DNA of 41,579 bases from Delftia sp. PS-11. GTDB taxonomy: Bacteria > Pseudomonadota > Gammaproteobacteria > Burkholderiales > Burkholderiaceae_C. The stretch spans positions 1-41,579 of the forward strand of contig NZ_JACSYA010000040.1 of NCBI RefSeq assembly GCF_029870285.1, written 5' to 3'. Positions 8,170 through 17,393 of the stretch are shown one piece after another; the stretch's first letter is position 1, and each line of letters opens with the position of its first letter. Both the position numbers and the translations under genes were made by a program. Below the pieces are notes generated by a model. It saw only the letters and a program-made list of their open reading frames with translations. It made no database searches and had not been told where the DNA came from.

Positions 8170-8421
8170 ATGACCACATTGACCGTTACTGCACGGGGAC
8201 AAGTGACATTTCGCAAGGACGTGCTGCAGCACCTCGGCATCAGGCCTGGCGACAAGATCGAGCTGGACTTACTGCCAGATGGTCGGGGCGTACTCAGGGC
8301 GGCGCGGCCTGCCGGAACGATCACCGGTTTTGTTGGTCTGCTCTCAGGCAGAACGCAGAAGGTTGCCACCATCGACGAGATCAACGAAGCGGCTGCACAA
8401 GGATGGGCAGGCAAGAAATGA
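8170..8421 (+). CDS. vapB: VapB-type antitoxin with AbrB/SpoVT fold
   Basis: An 83-residue protein whose first ~45 residues are a swapped-hairpin AbrB domain (TVTARGQVTFRKDVLQHLGIRPGDKIELDLLPDG). The C-terminal half (GFVGLLSGRTQKVATIDEINEAAAQGWAGKK) is the usual toxin-wrapping tail. It should bind and neutralise the adjacent PIN-domain toxin and repress the operon. Its stop overlaps the vapC start as ATGA, so the two are translationally coupled. The pair sits between the damaged pilin operon 1 and ribD. Confidence 0.9.
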   Translation: MTTLTVTARGQVTFRKDVLQHLGIRPGDKIELDLLPDGRGVLRAARPAGTITGFVGLLSGRTQKVATIDEINEAAAQGWAGKK

Positions 8422-8813
8422 AGGTCGCCGTCGATACCAACGTCCTTGTGCGCGCTGTTGTGTGCGACGATCCGGCACAAGCGACCGTCGCTGCCGCAGT
8501 CTTGACCGACGCCGAATTGATCGCAGTCGCGTTGCCGTGCCTATGCGAATTTGTCTGGGTGCTGCTGCGCGTATATGGCTTGCCGCAAGCCGACGTGGCC
8601 AGCGCAATCCGGGCGCTGCTGGCCGCAGCCAACGTGGAGGTGAACCGGCCCGCCGTGGAGGCCGGTTTGATGGTGCTCGATGCAGGAGGAGACTTTGCCG
8701 ATGGCGTCATTGCATACGAAGGTCATTGGCTCGGCGGGGAAACCTTCGTTTCCTTCGATAAGAAGGCAGTGGCACTTCTCGCAGCCCAAGGACAATCAGC
8801 ACGCCTCTTATGA
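8418..8813 (+). CDS. vapC: VapC-type PIN-domain ribonuclease toxin
   Basis: A 131-residue PIN-domain protein. The start MKVAVDTN at 8418 is preferred over an upstream GTG-type start because it overlaps the vapB stop by 4 bases. The acidic metal-binding set is complete: Asp6 (VDTNVL), Glu44 (CEFVW), Asp92/Asp95 (GDFADGVIAY) and Asp114 (SFDKKA). VapC toxins are magnesium-dependent RNases that usually cut tRNA or rRNA; the target here is unknown. With all catalytic residues present and an intact partner, the module should be active. Confidence 0.92.
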   Translation: MKVAVDTNVLVRAVVCDDPAQATVAAAVLTDAELIAVALPCLCEFVWVLLRVYGLPQADVASAIRALLAAANVEVNRPAVEAGLMVLDAGGDFADGVIAYEGHWLGGETFVSFDKKAVALLAAQGQSARLL

Positions 8814-8846
8814 ATAAGGCTGTACGACCTCGCTGCGGGCACCGCC

Positions 8847-9989
8847 TCAGGCATATGGCCCGAAGCGGTCTGCGCCCTGCTGGCGCAGCAGCACGCGCAG
8901 GTCGCAGCCCACAGACTCCACCGAGTGGAAGGCCATGGGCTGCGCATCAGCGAGCCGCTCCAGTGAAGGCAGGTGCGCCCAGCCCGCGCCGCCCCACAGC
9001 AGCTTGGGCGCCAGGTAGGCCAGCCATTCATCGATGAGCCCGGCGCGCGCCAGCGCAGCGTTGAGCCGGTGGCCGGCTTCGACATGCAGTTCGTTGATTT
9101 CCCGCCGTCCCAGGTCATCGATCATGGCGCGGACATCGACCTGACCCTGGCCATCAGGCAGGCAGATCAGTTGCGCGCCACACGCCGCCAATGCACGGGC
9201 GCGGTCTGACTCCAAGTCGGTGACTGCGGTGTAGATGAAGACCTTGCGCTGCGCCGCGAACAGGGCTGCGCCGGGCGGGGTCTGCAGGCGGCTGTCCACC
9301 ACAACCAGGGCGGGTTGCCTGGGGGTTTCAATCTCGCGGACATCCAGGCGCGGATCATCGCTGAGCACCGTGCCGATGCCCGTGAGGATGGCGCAGGCGC
9401 GGGCCCGCCAGGCATGGCCGTCGCGCCGTGCATCGGGCGCGGTGATCCATTGGCTTTGCCCGTTGTCCAGGGCCGTCACGCCATCCAGCGAGGCGGCAAC
9501 CTTGGCACGCATCCAGGGACGGCCGCGCAGCATGCGGCTGAAAAAACCCAGGTTCAGCTCCCAGGCCTCTTGGGCACCAGGGCCGATGTCCACGGCAACG
9601 CCTGCAGCGCGCAGGCGCGCAAAGCCCTGCCCGCCTACCTGGGGGTTGGGGTCTTCCAGCGAGGCCACCACCCGGGCAATGCCCGCTTCGATCAGCGCAT
9701 CGCAGCAGGGCCCGGTGCGCCCATGATGGGCGCAGGGCTCCAGGGTGACATAGGCCGTAGCGCCCCGCACGGACAGGCCGCGCGACTGCGCATCGCGCAG
9801 GGCCATGATCTCTGCATGCGGCCCCCCGGCGCGCTGGGTGCCGCCTTCGCCCAGCAGATGGCCCTGGGCGTCGGTGATGACGCAGCCCACCCGGGGATTG
9901 GGGGAGGTGCGGTAGATGGCTTGCCGGGCAAGCGCCTGCGCCCTGGCCATAGGTTCGGGCACCATGGGCCCGGTCTGTGTGTCCAACAT
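8847..9989 (-). CDS. ribD: Bifunctional riboflavin deaminase/reductase RibD
   Basis: A 380-residue cytoplasmic enzyme for two successive steps of riboflavin synthesis: deamination of the pyrimidine intermediate and NADPH-dependent reduction of its ribosyl side chain. The N-terminal zinc deaminase domain has His58-Ala-Glu60 and the PCAHHGRTGPC motif (Cys86, Cys95). The reductase domain starts near residue 150 (RPWMRAKVAASLDGVTA) and keeps the GIGTVLSDDPRLDVR segment. The start at 9989 has AAGAGA just upstream; an upstream extension to 10061 is unconvincing. It is divergent from pilV of operon 2, so the roughly 100-bp gap must hold both promoters. I see no FMN riboswitch there. Confidence 0.95.
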   Translation of the reverse strand: MLDTQTGPMVPEPMARAQALARQAIYRTSPNPRVGCVITDAQGHLLGEGGTQRAGGPHAEIMALRDAQSRGLSVRGATAYVTLEPCAHHGRTGPCCDALIEAGIARVVASLEDPNPQVGGQGFARLRAAGVAVDIGPGAQEAWELNLGFFSRMLRGRPWMRAKVAASLDGVTALDNGQSQWITAPDARRDGHAWRARACAILTGIGTVLSDDPRLDVREIETPRQPALVVVDSRLQTPPGAALFAAQRKVFIYTAVTDLESDRARALAACGAQLICLPDGQGQVDVRAMIDDLGRREINELHVEAGHRLNAALARAGLIDEWLAYLAPKLLWGGAGWAHLPSLERLADAQPMAFHSVESVGCDLRVLLRQQGADRFGPYA

Positions 9990-10091
9990 ATTCTCTTTAG
10001 CCCTCTCAACCGGCTGAGCGGTCGATTCCCGTGCATGAACGGCCAGAGCCGATGCATCCAAAACGGCGGCTCATGGATAGCATTCTGGATT

Positions 10092-10739
10092 ATGAATGCA
10101 CGAAGCTTGGACATGACCCGGCAGCGGCGCCGTGCGCCGGTCCTGCGCCCGCGCGGCTTCACCCTGATCGAAGTCCTCGTGGCAATTGTCGTCTTCTCGT
10201 TCGGCCTGCTGGGCATGGTGGGCCTGCAGGCCACTGCCATGCAGGCCAACAGGGAAGCCCGCATGCAGAACCAGGCCACGGCCCTGGCACGTGAGCTGGC
10301 CGAAATGATGCGGGGTAACAAGGACATTGCCATCAAATCTGCTGCTGCCGACAACCCGTATCTGGGAGCATTTGCGGCAGGATCGCTCGCACTGACCACG
10401 CCTTCCTACTGCCTGAGCGTTTCCAACGCGGCCAATGGCTGCACCAGCACAGCGGACATTGCCTCTGCCCAGATGACCGAATGGCTGGCACGCGTGGACG
10501 CTGCGCTGCCTGATGCGCGGGTCTCCATCTGCTTCGATGGCGCCCCTTATGACTCGAATGGAATGCCTCAGTGGACCTGCAATGCCACGGGAGCCGATGA
10601 AATCATTTTCATCAAGATCGGCTGGACGCAAGGCTCGACCAACCGCAGCCTTACAGGCGCCAGCGCTTTCCAGACCGCATCGCAAACAGGCTCGCGGCCC
10701 AACTTGGTCCTGCCAGTGACTGGCGGCAACAGCATATGA
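10092..10739 (+). CDS. pilV: Type IV pilus minor pilin PilV, operon 2
   Basis: A prepilin of 215 residues from the ATG at 10092; an ATG at 10113 is an equally possible start and would shorten the leader by 7 residues. The basic leader ends RPRG before FTLIEVLVAIVVFSFGLLGMVGLQ, with Glu at position 5. The next part, MQNQATALARELAEMMRGNKD, is typical of PilV. It contains paired Cys (YCLSVSNAANGC) and a late DEIIFIKIGW strand. It opens operon 2 and overlaps pilW by 4 bases (ATGA). Its ribosome site is weak. Confidence 0.9.
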   Translation: MNARSLDMTRQRRRAPVLRPRGFTLIEVLVAIVVFSFGLLGMVGLQATAMQANREARMQNQATALARELAEMMRGNKDIAIKSAAADNPYLGAFAAGSLALTTPSYCLSVSNAANGCTSTADIASAQMTEWLARVDAALPDARVSICFDGAPYDSNGMPQWTCNATGADEIIFIKIGWTQGSTNRSLTGASAFQTASQTGSRPNLVLPVTGGNSI

Positions 10740-11842
10740 CACACGCTACGCACGCATATCGGCAGCGCCTGCACATGCAGGGTCAGCGCGGCCTGACGCT
10801 GATCGAGCTGCTGGTGGCAGTCACCCTCAGCATGCTGATTGCACTGGCAGCTGCTGCGGCCCTGGTCGTCGCACGCCAGGGATTTAGCAATGTGGATGCA
10901 GCATCGCAGCTGCGTGACAACGGCCGCTTCGTGCAGGACCTTCTGCAGCGCCTGGGGGCGCAGGCTGGCTTCAAGAGTCTGCAATACGCAGCCACTGCCA
11001 AGCCGGCCAGCACGATTGGTGTCACCAGCAGCCCCGTGCCCAATATCTACGGCATCAACAATGCTTCGCGCGCAGACACCGATGCCTGGAATGTCGGCAC
11101 CACGCGCACCAGCGGCACCGTAGGCTATGGCAGCGACATCCTCGTGCTGCGCTACCAGAACAGCGCTTCTACCATGGGCATGGGCAATGCAGGCGTGGAT
11201 GCAGCAGCAGCCGCCGCCGCCGCCGCATCCAGCGCTGGAACAACATCGACCGTCAAAGGGGATGAGGGCGACCAGACCATGATTGACTGCTCTGGGCAGT
11301 CAACCACCATTTTTCCAGAGGATCGGGATCAGCGCATCCTCAGTATTCTTCATGTGGGTACTGGCTCGGACGGCGAGCCTGCGCTGATGTGCACCTACAT
11401 CAAACCAGATGGCTCTACACCTTCGACGCCCTTGGTACAGGGCGTAGAAAATTTTCAGGTGCTTTATGGCGTGGATGGCATCGGACCTGGCAATACAGCG
11501 GCACTCAGTCCCAGCACCGCTGACTCTGTGCCCGACCGCTATCTGCGTGCAGACCAATTGACGATCGCCAACAACACTGCTGCCACCTATGCCAACTGGC
11601 AGCGCGTGCGCAGTCTGCGCATTGGTATGGTGCTGCGTGGCCCCCTGGGCTCAGCAGTGGACTCCAGCAGCCAAACTCTCTATCCGCTGGGTCTGGCCAA
11701 AAGCGCGAGCAACGGCACGGCGGGTTCGGCCTTCGCCAGCACAAATGATCCGGGTACAACCCACTCACCCGCCGCAGACAGTCGTCTGCGTCAGGTCGTG
11801 ACCTTCACCATCCATTTGCGCAACAGTCAGGGAGACCTCTGA
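10736..11842 (+). CDS. pilW: Type IV pilus minor pilin PilW, operon 2
   Basis: A 368-residue prepilin. The leader ends GQRG before LTLIELLVAVTLSMLIALAAAAALVVARQGF, with Glu at position 5. Then comes DAASQLRDNGRFVQDLLQRLGAQAGF, the conserved PilW helix with the ARQ/QAGF end. The large C-terminal domain ends in RLRQVVTFTIHLRNSQGDL, typical of PilW. A run of nine alanines near residue 156-164 is coded by a GCA/GCC repeat and probably forms a flexible loop. The start codon overlaps the pilV stop (ATGA), and pilX follows after one base, so the genes form one transcript. Confidence 0.92.
   Translation: MTHATHAYRQRLHMQGQRGLTLIELLVAVTLSMLIALAAAAALVVARQGFSNVDAASQLRDNGRFVQDLLQRLGAQAGFKSLQYAATAKPASTIGVTSSPVPNIYGINNASRADTDAWNVGTTRTSGTVGYGSDILVLRYQNSASTMGMGNAGVDAAAAAAAAASSAGTTSTVKGDEGDQTMIDCSGQSTTIFPEDRDQRILSILHVGTGSDGEPALMCTYIKPDGSTPSTPLVQGVENFQVLYGVDGIGPGNTAALSPSTADSVPDRYLRADQLTIANNTAATYANWQRVRSLRIGMVLRGPLGSAVDSSSQTLYPLGLAKSASNGTAGSAFASTNDPGTTHSPAADSRLRQVVTFTIHLRNSQGDL
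11201..11227 (+). repeat. GCN trinucleotide repeat (polyalanine) in pilW
   Basis: Nine consecutive alanine codons, three GCA, then five GCC, then GCA. The reading frame cannot be broken by gain or loss of whole units, so variation would only change loop length in PilW. Confidence 0.9.
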
Positions 11843-11843
11843 G

Positions 11844-12470
11844 ATGCCGCGCCAGATTTTCCACGCCAATGCGGCATGGGTTCACTCCCAGCGAGGCGTC
11901 TCGCTGGTCATCGTGCTGATGATCCTGGTCATCGTCTCCATCGTCGGCGTCAGCGGCATACAGATCTCGATGATGGGAGAGCGCAGTGCGCGCAATGACC
12001 GCGATGCACAGATTGCCTGGCAGGCAGGCGAAGCGGCGCTGCTTGATGCCGAATTTGATATCGAAGGCCAGCCGTCCACCTCCAGCACCAAGCGCAATAC
12101 GGTTTTTGCACTGGGCAAGACGGATACCTCCAAGTTCGTGAGCGGCTGCGGTACCTCGGGCCAGTCACAAGGACTATGCGCCCTCAACATCACTGGCAAA
12201 GCTGCCTGGCTCACGGTGGATTTCACGGCCACGGGCAATTCAGCACCGACCACGGCCTTCGGCACTTTCACAGGGCGTGACTTTCCGTCAGGCGCCAAGG
12301 GCCTGCAACCAGCCAAGCCACCACGTTATGTGATTGAGGCGATCCCGGACCCCGAGCTCGCTCGCACTGCCAAGCCTTCCGATATGAAGTACATCTACCG
12401 CATCACTGCCATGGGTTTCGGCCCCAACGCCGAAACCCAGGCCGTGCTGCAGACGCTGTACCGCAACTGA
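11844..12470 (+). CDS. pilX: Type IV pilus assembly protein PilX, operon 2
   Basis: A 208-residue prepilin-like protein. The leader ends HSQRG before VSLVIVLMILVIVSIVGVSG; mature position 5 lacks Glu, as is usual for PilX. It is followed by MMGERSARNDRDAQIAWQAGEAALLDAEFDIEG, the PilX N-terminal domain signature, and it ends YRITAMGFGPNAETQAVLQTLYRN. AGGGAG lies upstream of the ATG at the end of pilW. The corresponding protein of operon 1 is longer and shares only the general layout, so the two operons are old paralogues rather than a recent tandem copy. Confidence 0.92.
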   Translation: MPRQIFHANAAWVHSQRGVSLVIVLMILVIVSIVGVSGIQISMMGERSARNDRDAQIAWQAGEAALLDAEFDIEGQPSTSSTKRNTVFALGKTDTSKFVSGCGTSGQSQGLCALNITGKAAWLTVDFTATGNSAPTTAFGTFTGRDFPSGAKGLQPAKPPRYVIEAIPDPELARTAKPSDMKYIYRITAMGFGPNAETQAVLQTLYRN

Positions 12471-12486
12471 GCACGAATCGCCTGCC

Positions 12487-15400
12487 ATGCACACCGTCAT
12501 TCATTCGATCCTGCACAGACTGGACCTGCTGCTGCCGCGAACATTTCGTTCCTGGCTGGCCTGGAGCTGTGGCCTTCTGGCCATCACGACCTCTTTTCTT
12601 GCCACAGGCACGGGTACGCCACCATCGATTCCACAGGTCACACTGTCGCAGGACCCCCTGTACGCTGCCACCGTGGTGGACAAGCCCACGATCGCACTGG
12701 CGCTGTCGGTGGAATTTCCGACCGTGGGTGCGCAATATGTGACGACCACCGCCACGGACAGCACCTACAGCAACACCAACGAATACCTGGGCTATTACGA
12801 CGCCGAAAGCTGCTACACCTACAACGATGCACCCACGGAAACCCCTGCAACTGGTCTGACTGCAGCCGACTACAAGCGTTTTGACCGCAGCGGAGCGGCT
12901 GTCGCTCGCAAATGTACCAATGCATTCAGCGGCAACTTCCTGAACTGGGCCAGCAGCTCCGCAATCGACATGCTGCGGCTCTCGCTGTCGGGCGGCGACC
13001 GCTATATCGACACCGACAACCTCACCATTTTGCAGCGCGCCTTGCTACCCAATGGTGATCCCATCTGCATGTGGAACAGCAATAATTTTCCCGCCAAGCA
13101 GTTGACCAAGGATGGCGGAGGCACCAACAGCTACTGGGGTGCCGTGCCACAGGCCATGATCACACAGGCCAATGGCAACGATATCTGGGTGGCCAACACG
13201 CTCAACCGCATTTATTTCGGTACCAGCAGTGGTGGGGGGTGCGGCAATACGGGGTCCTATACCCTGGGCGCCAGGCAGTCCTCACTGGGTCCCATCACGA
13301 ATGGCAATAACCGGCCGAATGGATCGGTCAAGTGCGCTGACGAGAATGGCACCTGCACATCCAACGGAACCCAGGAGATCTGGTACGGTGCGCAGAACTC
13401 CTGGAAGCGTGCCCCCCTGTCAGGCACTACCGCCTGCTCAAACGGTGTGTTCGGTGATCCGCTGTCGGGCGTGGTCAAGGCTTGCTATCTGGCGCCATAC
13501 ACAGGAAATTGGCAGCCCAGTACAGCATCCGCACTCAATAGCGATGGTTTCTTTTATGCACGTGTGCAGGTCTGCAACAGCAGCGGTGGGACTCTGCAGG
13601 ATAGCCGCGACTACAACCTGTGCCGCCAGTACCCAAACGGCAACTTCAAGCCCACGGGCGCCATCCAAAAGTACAGCGACCAGATGCGCCTGGCCGCCTT
13701 CGGCTACCTGATGGACCAGACCGCCAGCTACGACGGAGGCCGCTACGGCGGCGTGCTGCGCGCGCCCATGAAGTATGTGGGCAGCAAGACTTTCAACGTC
13801 TATGGTCAGGACAATACGCCCAGCACCGGCAATCCCAAGGCGGAGTGGAATGCCAATACCGGCGTATTTTATGCCAACCCCGAAAACGACACCATGCAGA
13901 TCAGCGGTGTCATCAACTATCTCAATAAATTCGGGCGCACCGGTCCGGTGCAGGGCCGCTACAAACGGTACGACCCCGTGGGAGAGTTGTATTACCAGAG
14001 CCTGCGCTATCTGCAGGGCCTGCAGCCTACGCCAGACGCCATCATCGGCGACACCAACAACAACACAACCATGTCGGACACACTCAAGGATGGCTACCCT
14101 GTGTATACCACCTGGACGGATCCCTATGGTGACAGCCGCAGCGATACTGCCGACTACTCCTGCCTGAAAAGTAATATCGTAGTCATTGGCGATATCAACA
14201 CCCATGATGGCAACTGGCGCAATATCCCCACAACCGATAATTCTGCTGGCAATGTCCCAAATTTCCGCACATGGCATAGCTTGGTACGGTCGTTTGAACG
14301 AAATCAGGCTGTCGACTATGTAGATGGTCAGGGCACGACACGGACCACGGGCAACCCCAACGGGGCTAACAACAGCGTGCCCAGCAGTTCACAGACCAGC
14401 CAGATCATGGGCTATGCCTATTGGGCCCACACCCATGACATCCGGGGTTCAGATTGGACCACTGGCGTTGGTGACAAGCGCCGTCCGGGCCTGCGCGTCA
14501 AGACCTTCATTTTCGACGTCAACGAAAACGGCACCCAGAGCAGCGCCAATACACGGCGAACTTCCAACCAGTTCTTCATGGCGGCCAAGTATGGTGGCTT
14601 TGAAAGCGACCCACGCAGTGCCAACAACCGGACATACAACACCTGGGGCAACCCGTTCAAGAACCAGGACGGCGTCAACGACAACAATGTCTGGCAAAAG
14701 ACCTCCGATCCTGGCGAGGCATCAACTTATTACCTGCAAAGCAATGCCCGTGGTGTACTGAACGCTTTTGATGAAATTTTCAGCCGTGCGGCCACTGCGG
14801 CACGCAGTATCTCGGCGCCTGTCATGCCTGCCAACACTGTCAGCGCCACCAGCGGCACCACCATTTACTCGGCCAAGTTCGACACCAGCAACTGGAGCGG
14901 CGATGTGGTAGCAGAAACAATCAATCTGGGCACAAGCAGCCAGTTGACAGTTTCAGCGCCGCTGTGGAGTGCCTCCGAGCAGTTGACGAACATGACGTCT
15001 CCAGCAGCGAACCGCAAGATCTTCGTAGGTGCGGGCTCGGCCACCAGCAATCCTGCGGCCACGACTTTCACCTGGAGCACGATCAACTCGACACTGCAAG
15101 GCTATCTCAACAAAGCCAGCCCCACAGCAACAGCAGACTCTCGTGGTGAACAGCGCCTGAACTACCTGCGCGGCGATCGCAGCCAGGAAGGCTCGCTTTT
15201 CCGTGTGCGCAGCTCGCTGCTGGGCGACATCATCAACTCCTATGTCGTGTATTCCGGCGCCCCCAGCACAGGCTATTCGGGCACTGGCTATGCGGCATTC
15301 CGCACAAGCTACGACAACCGTACAGCTGCCGTTTTCGCAGGAGCCAATGACGGTATGCTGCATGCGTTCAATGCCAGCAACGGCAGCGAGTTGTTCGCCT

Positions 15401-16872
15401 ATATCCCTAGCTGGCTGGGACCCAGGCTCTCAGCCCTCACGGATAACAGCTTCACCAACAGCCACCAGAGCTATGTTGATGGTCCACTGCAAGTGGGTGA
15501 AGTGCAAGTTGCATCCAATGGCACGGCTTCAGACTGGAAGACTGTCCTGGTGGGAGGCACCGCTGCAGGCGGCTCTGGCGTATTTGCACTGGATGTCAGC
15601 AACCCCAGCAACTTCACTGCCAGCAACGTGATGTGGGAATTCACCCGCGCTGATGATTCAGACATGGGGCAGGTCATCGGCCAGCCACAGTTGATCAAAC
15701 TCAAAGTCAGCGAAGCAACGGCCACTAGCGCGGCCACTTACCGCTGGTTTGCAGCTGTTGGCAGCGGCGTCAACAACTATGTACCTGAAAGCACAAATGG
15801 CCCTTATAGCGCCACAGGTAACCCTGTGCTGTTCCTTCTGGCTCTAGATAAAGCTGTAGGCACGGCATGGGTTGCCGGTACAAACTACTACAAGATCACG
15901 CTGCCCATGGATACCAGTCTGGCTGCCACCACTGCACCAGGCTTGGCCGGCTTTACACCGCTCTACGGCGGCAATGGGGAAGTGACTGATATTTTTGCCG
16001 GTGATCTGCATGGCAATGTCTGGAAGCTGCGCTTTTCCAATGTGCTGCCAGCCAACTGGAACATGAGCAGCCTGTCATACTTCACCAATGGCAACAATGC
16101 CATACCGATGTATAAGGCGCGCGATGGCAGCACCACACCCAAGGTTCAACCTATTACCGTCCCGCCTACTATCTTTACAGGCCCCAAGGTTGATGGACTT
16201 GAAACATTTTATGTAGCCATCGTCACAGGAAAATTCCTGGAGGCAAGTGACGCCCGCTCCAGCGACACCAACAGCTTCTATGTACTTTTCGATAATGGAT
16301 CAAATGCAGCAGACAGTGCATCTGCATCAGTGGTAATCGCTGGCCGAAGCCGCCTTGCCGCAGGCACAGTCAACACCACCAATCTCACCGTCAGCGTTTC
16401 CGCCTTCACTTGGGGTCGAGCCTCCAGCAGTACAGACAGTACACAGCGATCAGGATGGTATTTTGATTTACCAAGCACTGGAGAGCGGGGATACACAAAG
16501 ATTGCGGACTATGGATCAAAAAATGCCGCGCTCAACTCACTCATCCCTGGCACAGCAGGCACTACTGCAGGAACCTGTAATAACGGCAACGGCAGCGGCA
16601 ATGCATATGTAATGAATGTCGCCACTGGCGCCACGAATTACACGGTATCTTCTTCGGGAGTACTGGGTCCTGCCATGTCGATTGTCAAAACAGAAGAAGT
16701 ACAGACCAGCACTAGCGACAGTACAGGGCGCCGTATTCGCACCACGCCTGTTCGCTCGGTGATTTTCAGCACTGATGGCCCCAGGCTGGGACAGACAACA
16801 AATGTCAGTCAGGCTGTAGGGAGGCTAAGCTGGCGCCAGATTTTTGACTATCAGGACCGAAAGAACCAATGA
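12487..16872 (+). CDS. pilY1: Type IV pilus tip protein PilY1, full length, operon 2
   Basis: A 1,461-residue secreted protein with an N-terminal hydrophobic segment (about 20-40) that acts as signal peptide or anchor. Residues about 60-860 form a large variable region. It lacks an intact DxSxS metal site (the expected position reads ALALSVEFP), so the von Willebrand A-like fold is absent or altered. The C-terminal PilC/PilY propeller begins near residue 885 (EQRLNYLRGDR) and contains GANDGMLHAFNAS, DWKTVLVGGTAAGGSGVFALD, GQVIGQP and a final LSWRQI. The loop before DIFAGDLHGNVWKL reads GGNGEVTD instead of the DxNxDGxxD calcium loop of the left-edge paralogue, so calcium control at this site may be lost. 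It overlaps pilE by 4 bases. GC content looks lower than in the flanking housekeeping genes. Confidence 0.95.
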   Translation: MHTVIHSILHRLDLLLPRTFRSWLAWSCGLLAITTSFLATGTGTPPSIPQVTLSQDPLYAATVVDKPTIALALSVEFPTVGAQYVTTTATDSTYSNTNEYLGYYDAESCYTYNDAPTETPATGLTAADYKRFDRSGAAVARKCTNAFSGNFLNWASSSAIDMLRLSLSGGDRYIDTDNLTILQRALLPNGDPICMWNSNNFPAKQLTKDGGGTNSYWGAVPQAMITQANGNDIWVANTLNRIYFGTSSGGGCGNTGSYTLGARQSSLGPITNGNNRPNGSVKCADENGTCTSNGTQEIWYGAQNSWKRAPLSGTTACSNGVFGDPLSGVVKACYLAPYTGNWQPSTASALNSDGFFYARVQVCNSSGGTLQDSRDYNLCRQYPNGNFKPTGAIQKYSDQMRLAAFGYLMDQTASYDGGRYGGVLRAPMKYVGSKTFNVYGQDNTPSTGNPKAEWNANTGVFYANPENDTMQISGVINYLNKFGRTGPVQGRYKRYDPVGELYYQSLRYLQGLQPTPDAIIGDTNNNTTMSDTLKDGYPVYTTWTDPYGDSRSDTADYSCLKSNIVVIGDINTHDGNWRNIPTTDNSAGNVPNFRTWHSLVRSFERNQAVDYVDGQGTTRTTGNPNGANNSVPSSSQTSQIMGYAYWAHTHDIRGSDWTTGVGDKRRPGLRVKTFIFDVNENGTQSSANTRRTSNQFFMAAKYGGFESDPRSANNRTYNTWGNPFKNQDGVNDNNVWQKTSDPGEASTYYLQSNARGVLNAFDEIFSRAATAARSISAPVMPANTVSATSGTTIYSAKFDTSNWSGDVVAETINLGTSSQLTVSAPLWSASEQLTNMTSPAANRKIFVGAGSATSNPAATTFTWSTINSTLQGYLNKASPTATADSRGEQRLNYLRGDRSQEGSLFRVRSSLLGDIINSYVVYSGAPSTGYSGTGYAAFRTSYDNRTAAVFAGANDGMLHAFNASNGSELFAYIPSWLGPRLSALTDNSFTNSHQSYVDGPLQVGEVQVASNGTASDWKTVLVGGTAAGGSGVFALDVSNPSNFTASNVMWEFTRADDSDMGQVIGQPQLIKLKVSEATATSAATYRWFAAVGSGVNNYVPESTNGPYSATGNPVLFLLALDKAVGTAWVAGTNYYKITLPMDTSLAATTAPGLAGFTPLYGGNGEVTDIFAGDLHGNVWKLRFSNVLPANWNMSSLSYFTNGNNAIPMYKARDGSTTPKVQPITVPPTIFTGPKVDGLETFYVAIVTGKFLEASDARSSDTNSFYVLFDNGSNAADSASASVVIAGRSRLAAGTVNTTNLTVSVSAFTWGRASSSTDSTQRSGWYFDLPSTGERGYTKIADYGSKNAALNSLIPGTAGTTAGTCNNGNGSGNAYVMNVATGATNYTVSSSGVLGPAMSIVKTEEVQTSTSDSTGRRIRTTPVRSVIFSTDGPRLGQTTNVSQAVGRLSWRQIFDYQDRKNQ

Positions 16873-17393
16873 ATATGAACACGATGCGTAGTGCGCATGG
16901 CTTCACGCTGATTGAGTTGATGATCGTGGTAGCAGTCGTCAGCATACTTGCAGCGATTGCCTACCCCGCATACACGGACTCTGTACGCAAGGGAAAGCGT
17001 GCGCAGGGACGTGCTGCACTGGTTGAATTATTACAGCAGCAGGAACGTTACATGACCCAGAACAACTGTTATCTGGGTTTCAGCAATAACAGCAGTGGTG
17101 CAGCAAGTGCTTCGGCACCCAGCCCGTCTACAGCCTGCGGAGGGGTCACAGCGTCCAACGTGCCCTTCAAGAATTTTGCAGGTGACAACCTGACAAACGC
17201 AAGCTACATGCTGTCAGCGACTACATGCCCTGGCAGTGGCACATCTACTCTGTCGATCGCGACCTGCGTCAAGGTGGTGGCAACTCCCGTACGATCAGAT
17301 CCTGCCGTTGGCAATCTGGAAATGACCAGTTCTGGCAACAAGAGCTGTACCGGCACTGCAGCATCGACCAATCCTCAACTGTGCTGGCCATGA
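16869..17393 (+). CDS. pilE: PilE-type pilin, operon 2
   Basis: A 174-residue prepilin. The leader MNMNTMRSAHG is followed by FTLIELMIVVAVVSILAAIAYPAYTDSVRKGKRAQG, a textbook pilin helix with Glu at position 5. The globular part has four or more Cys, and the C-terminal pair (SCTGTAASTNPQLCWP) probably closes the D-region loop. PilE-like proteins encoded after pilY1 in betaproteobacteria are usually minor pilins linking the tip complex to the shaft, so it need not be the major subunit. The start overlaps the pilY1 stop (ATGA) and its own stop overlaps fimT (ATGA). Confidence 0.92.
   Translation: MNMNTMRSAHGFTLIELMIVVAVVSILAAIAYPAYTDSVRKGKRAQGRAALVELLQQQERYMTQNNCYLGFSNNSSGAASASAPSPSTACGGVTASNVPFKNFAGDNLTNASYMLSATTCPGSGTSTLSIATCVKVVATPVRSDPAVGNLEMTSSGNKSCTGTAASTNPQLCWP

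Noticed and set aside
9990..10091. FMN riboswitch upstream of ribD
   Set aside because: The gap to the divergent pilV gene is only about 100 bases, and none of the conserved FMN-aptamer blocks was recognised.
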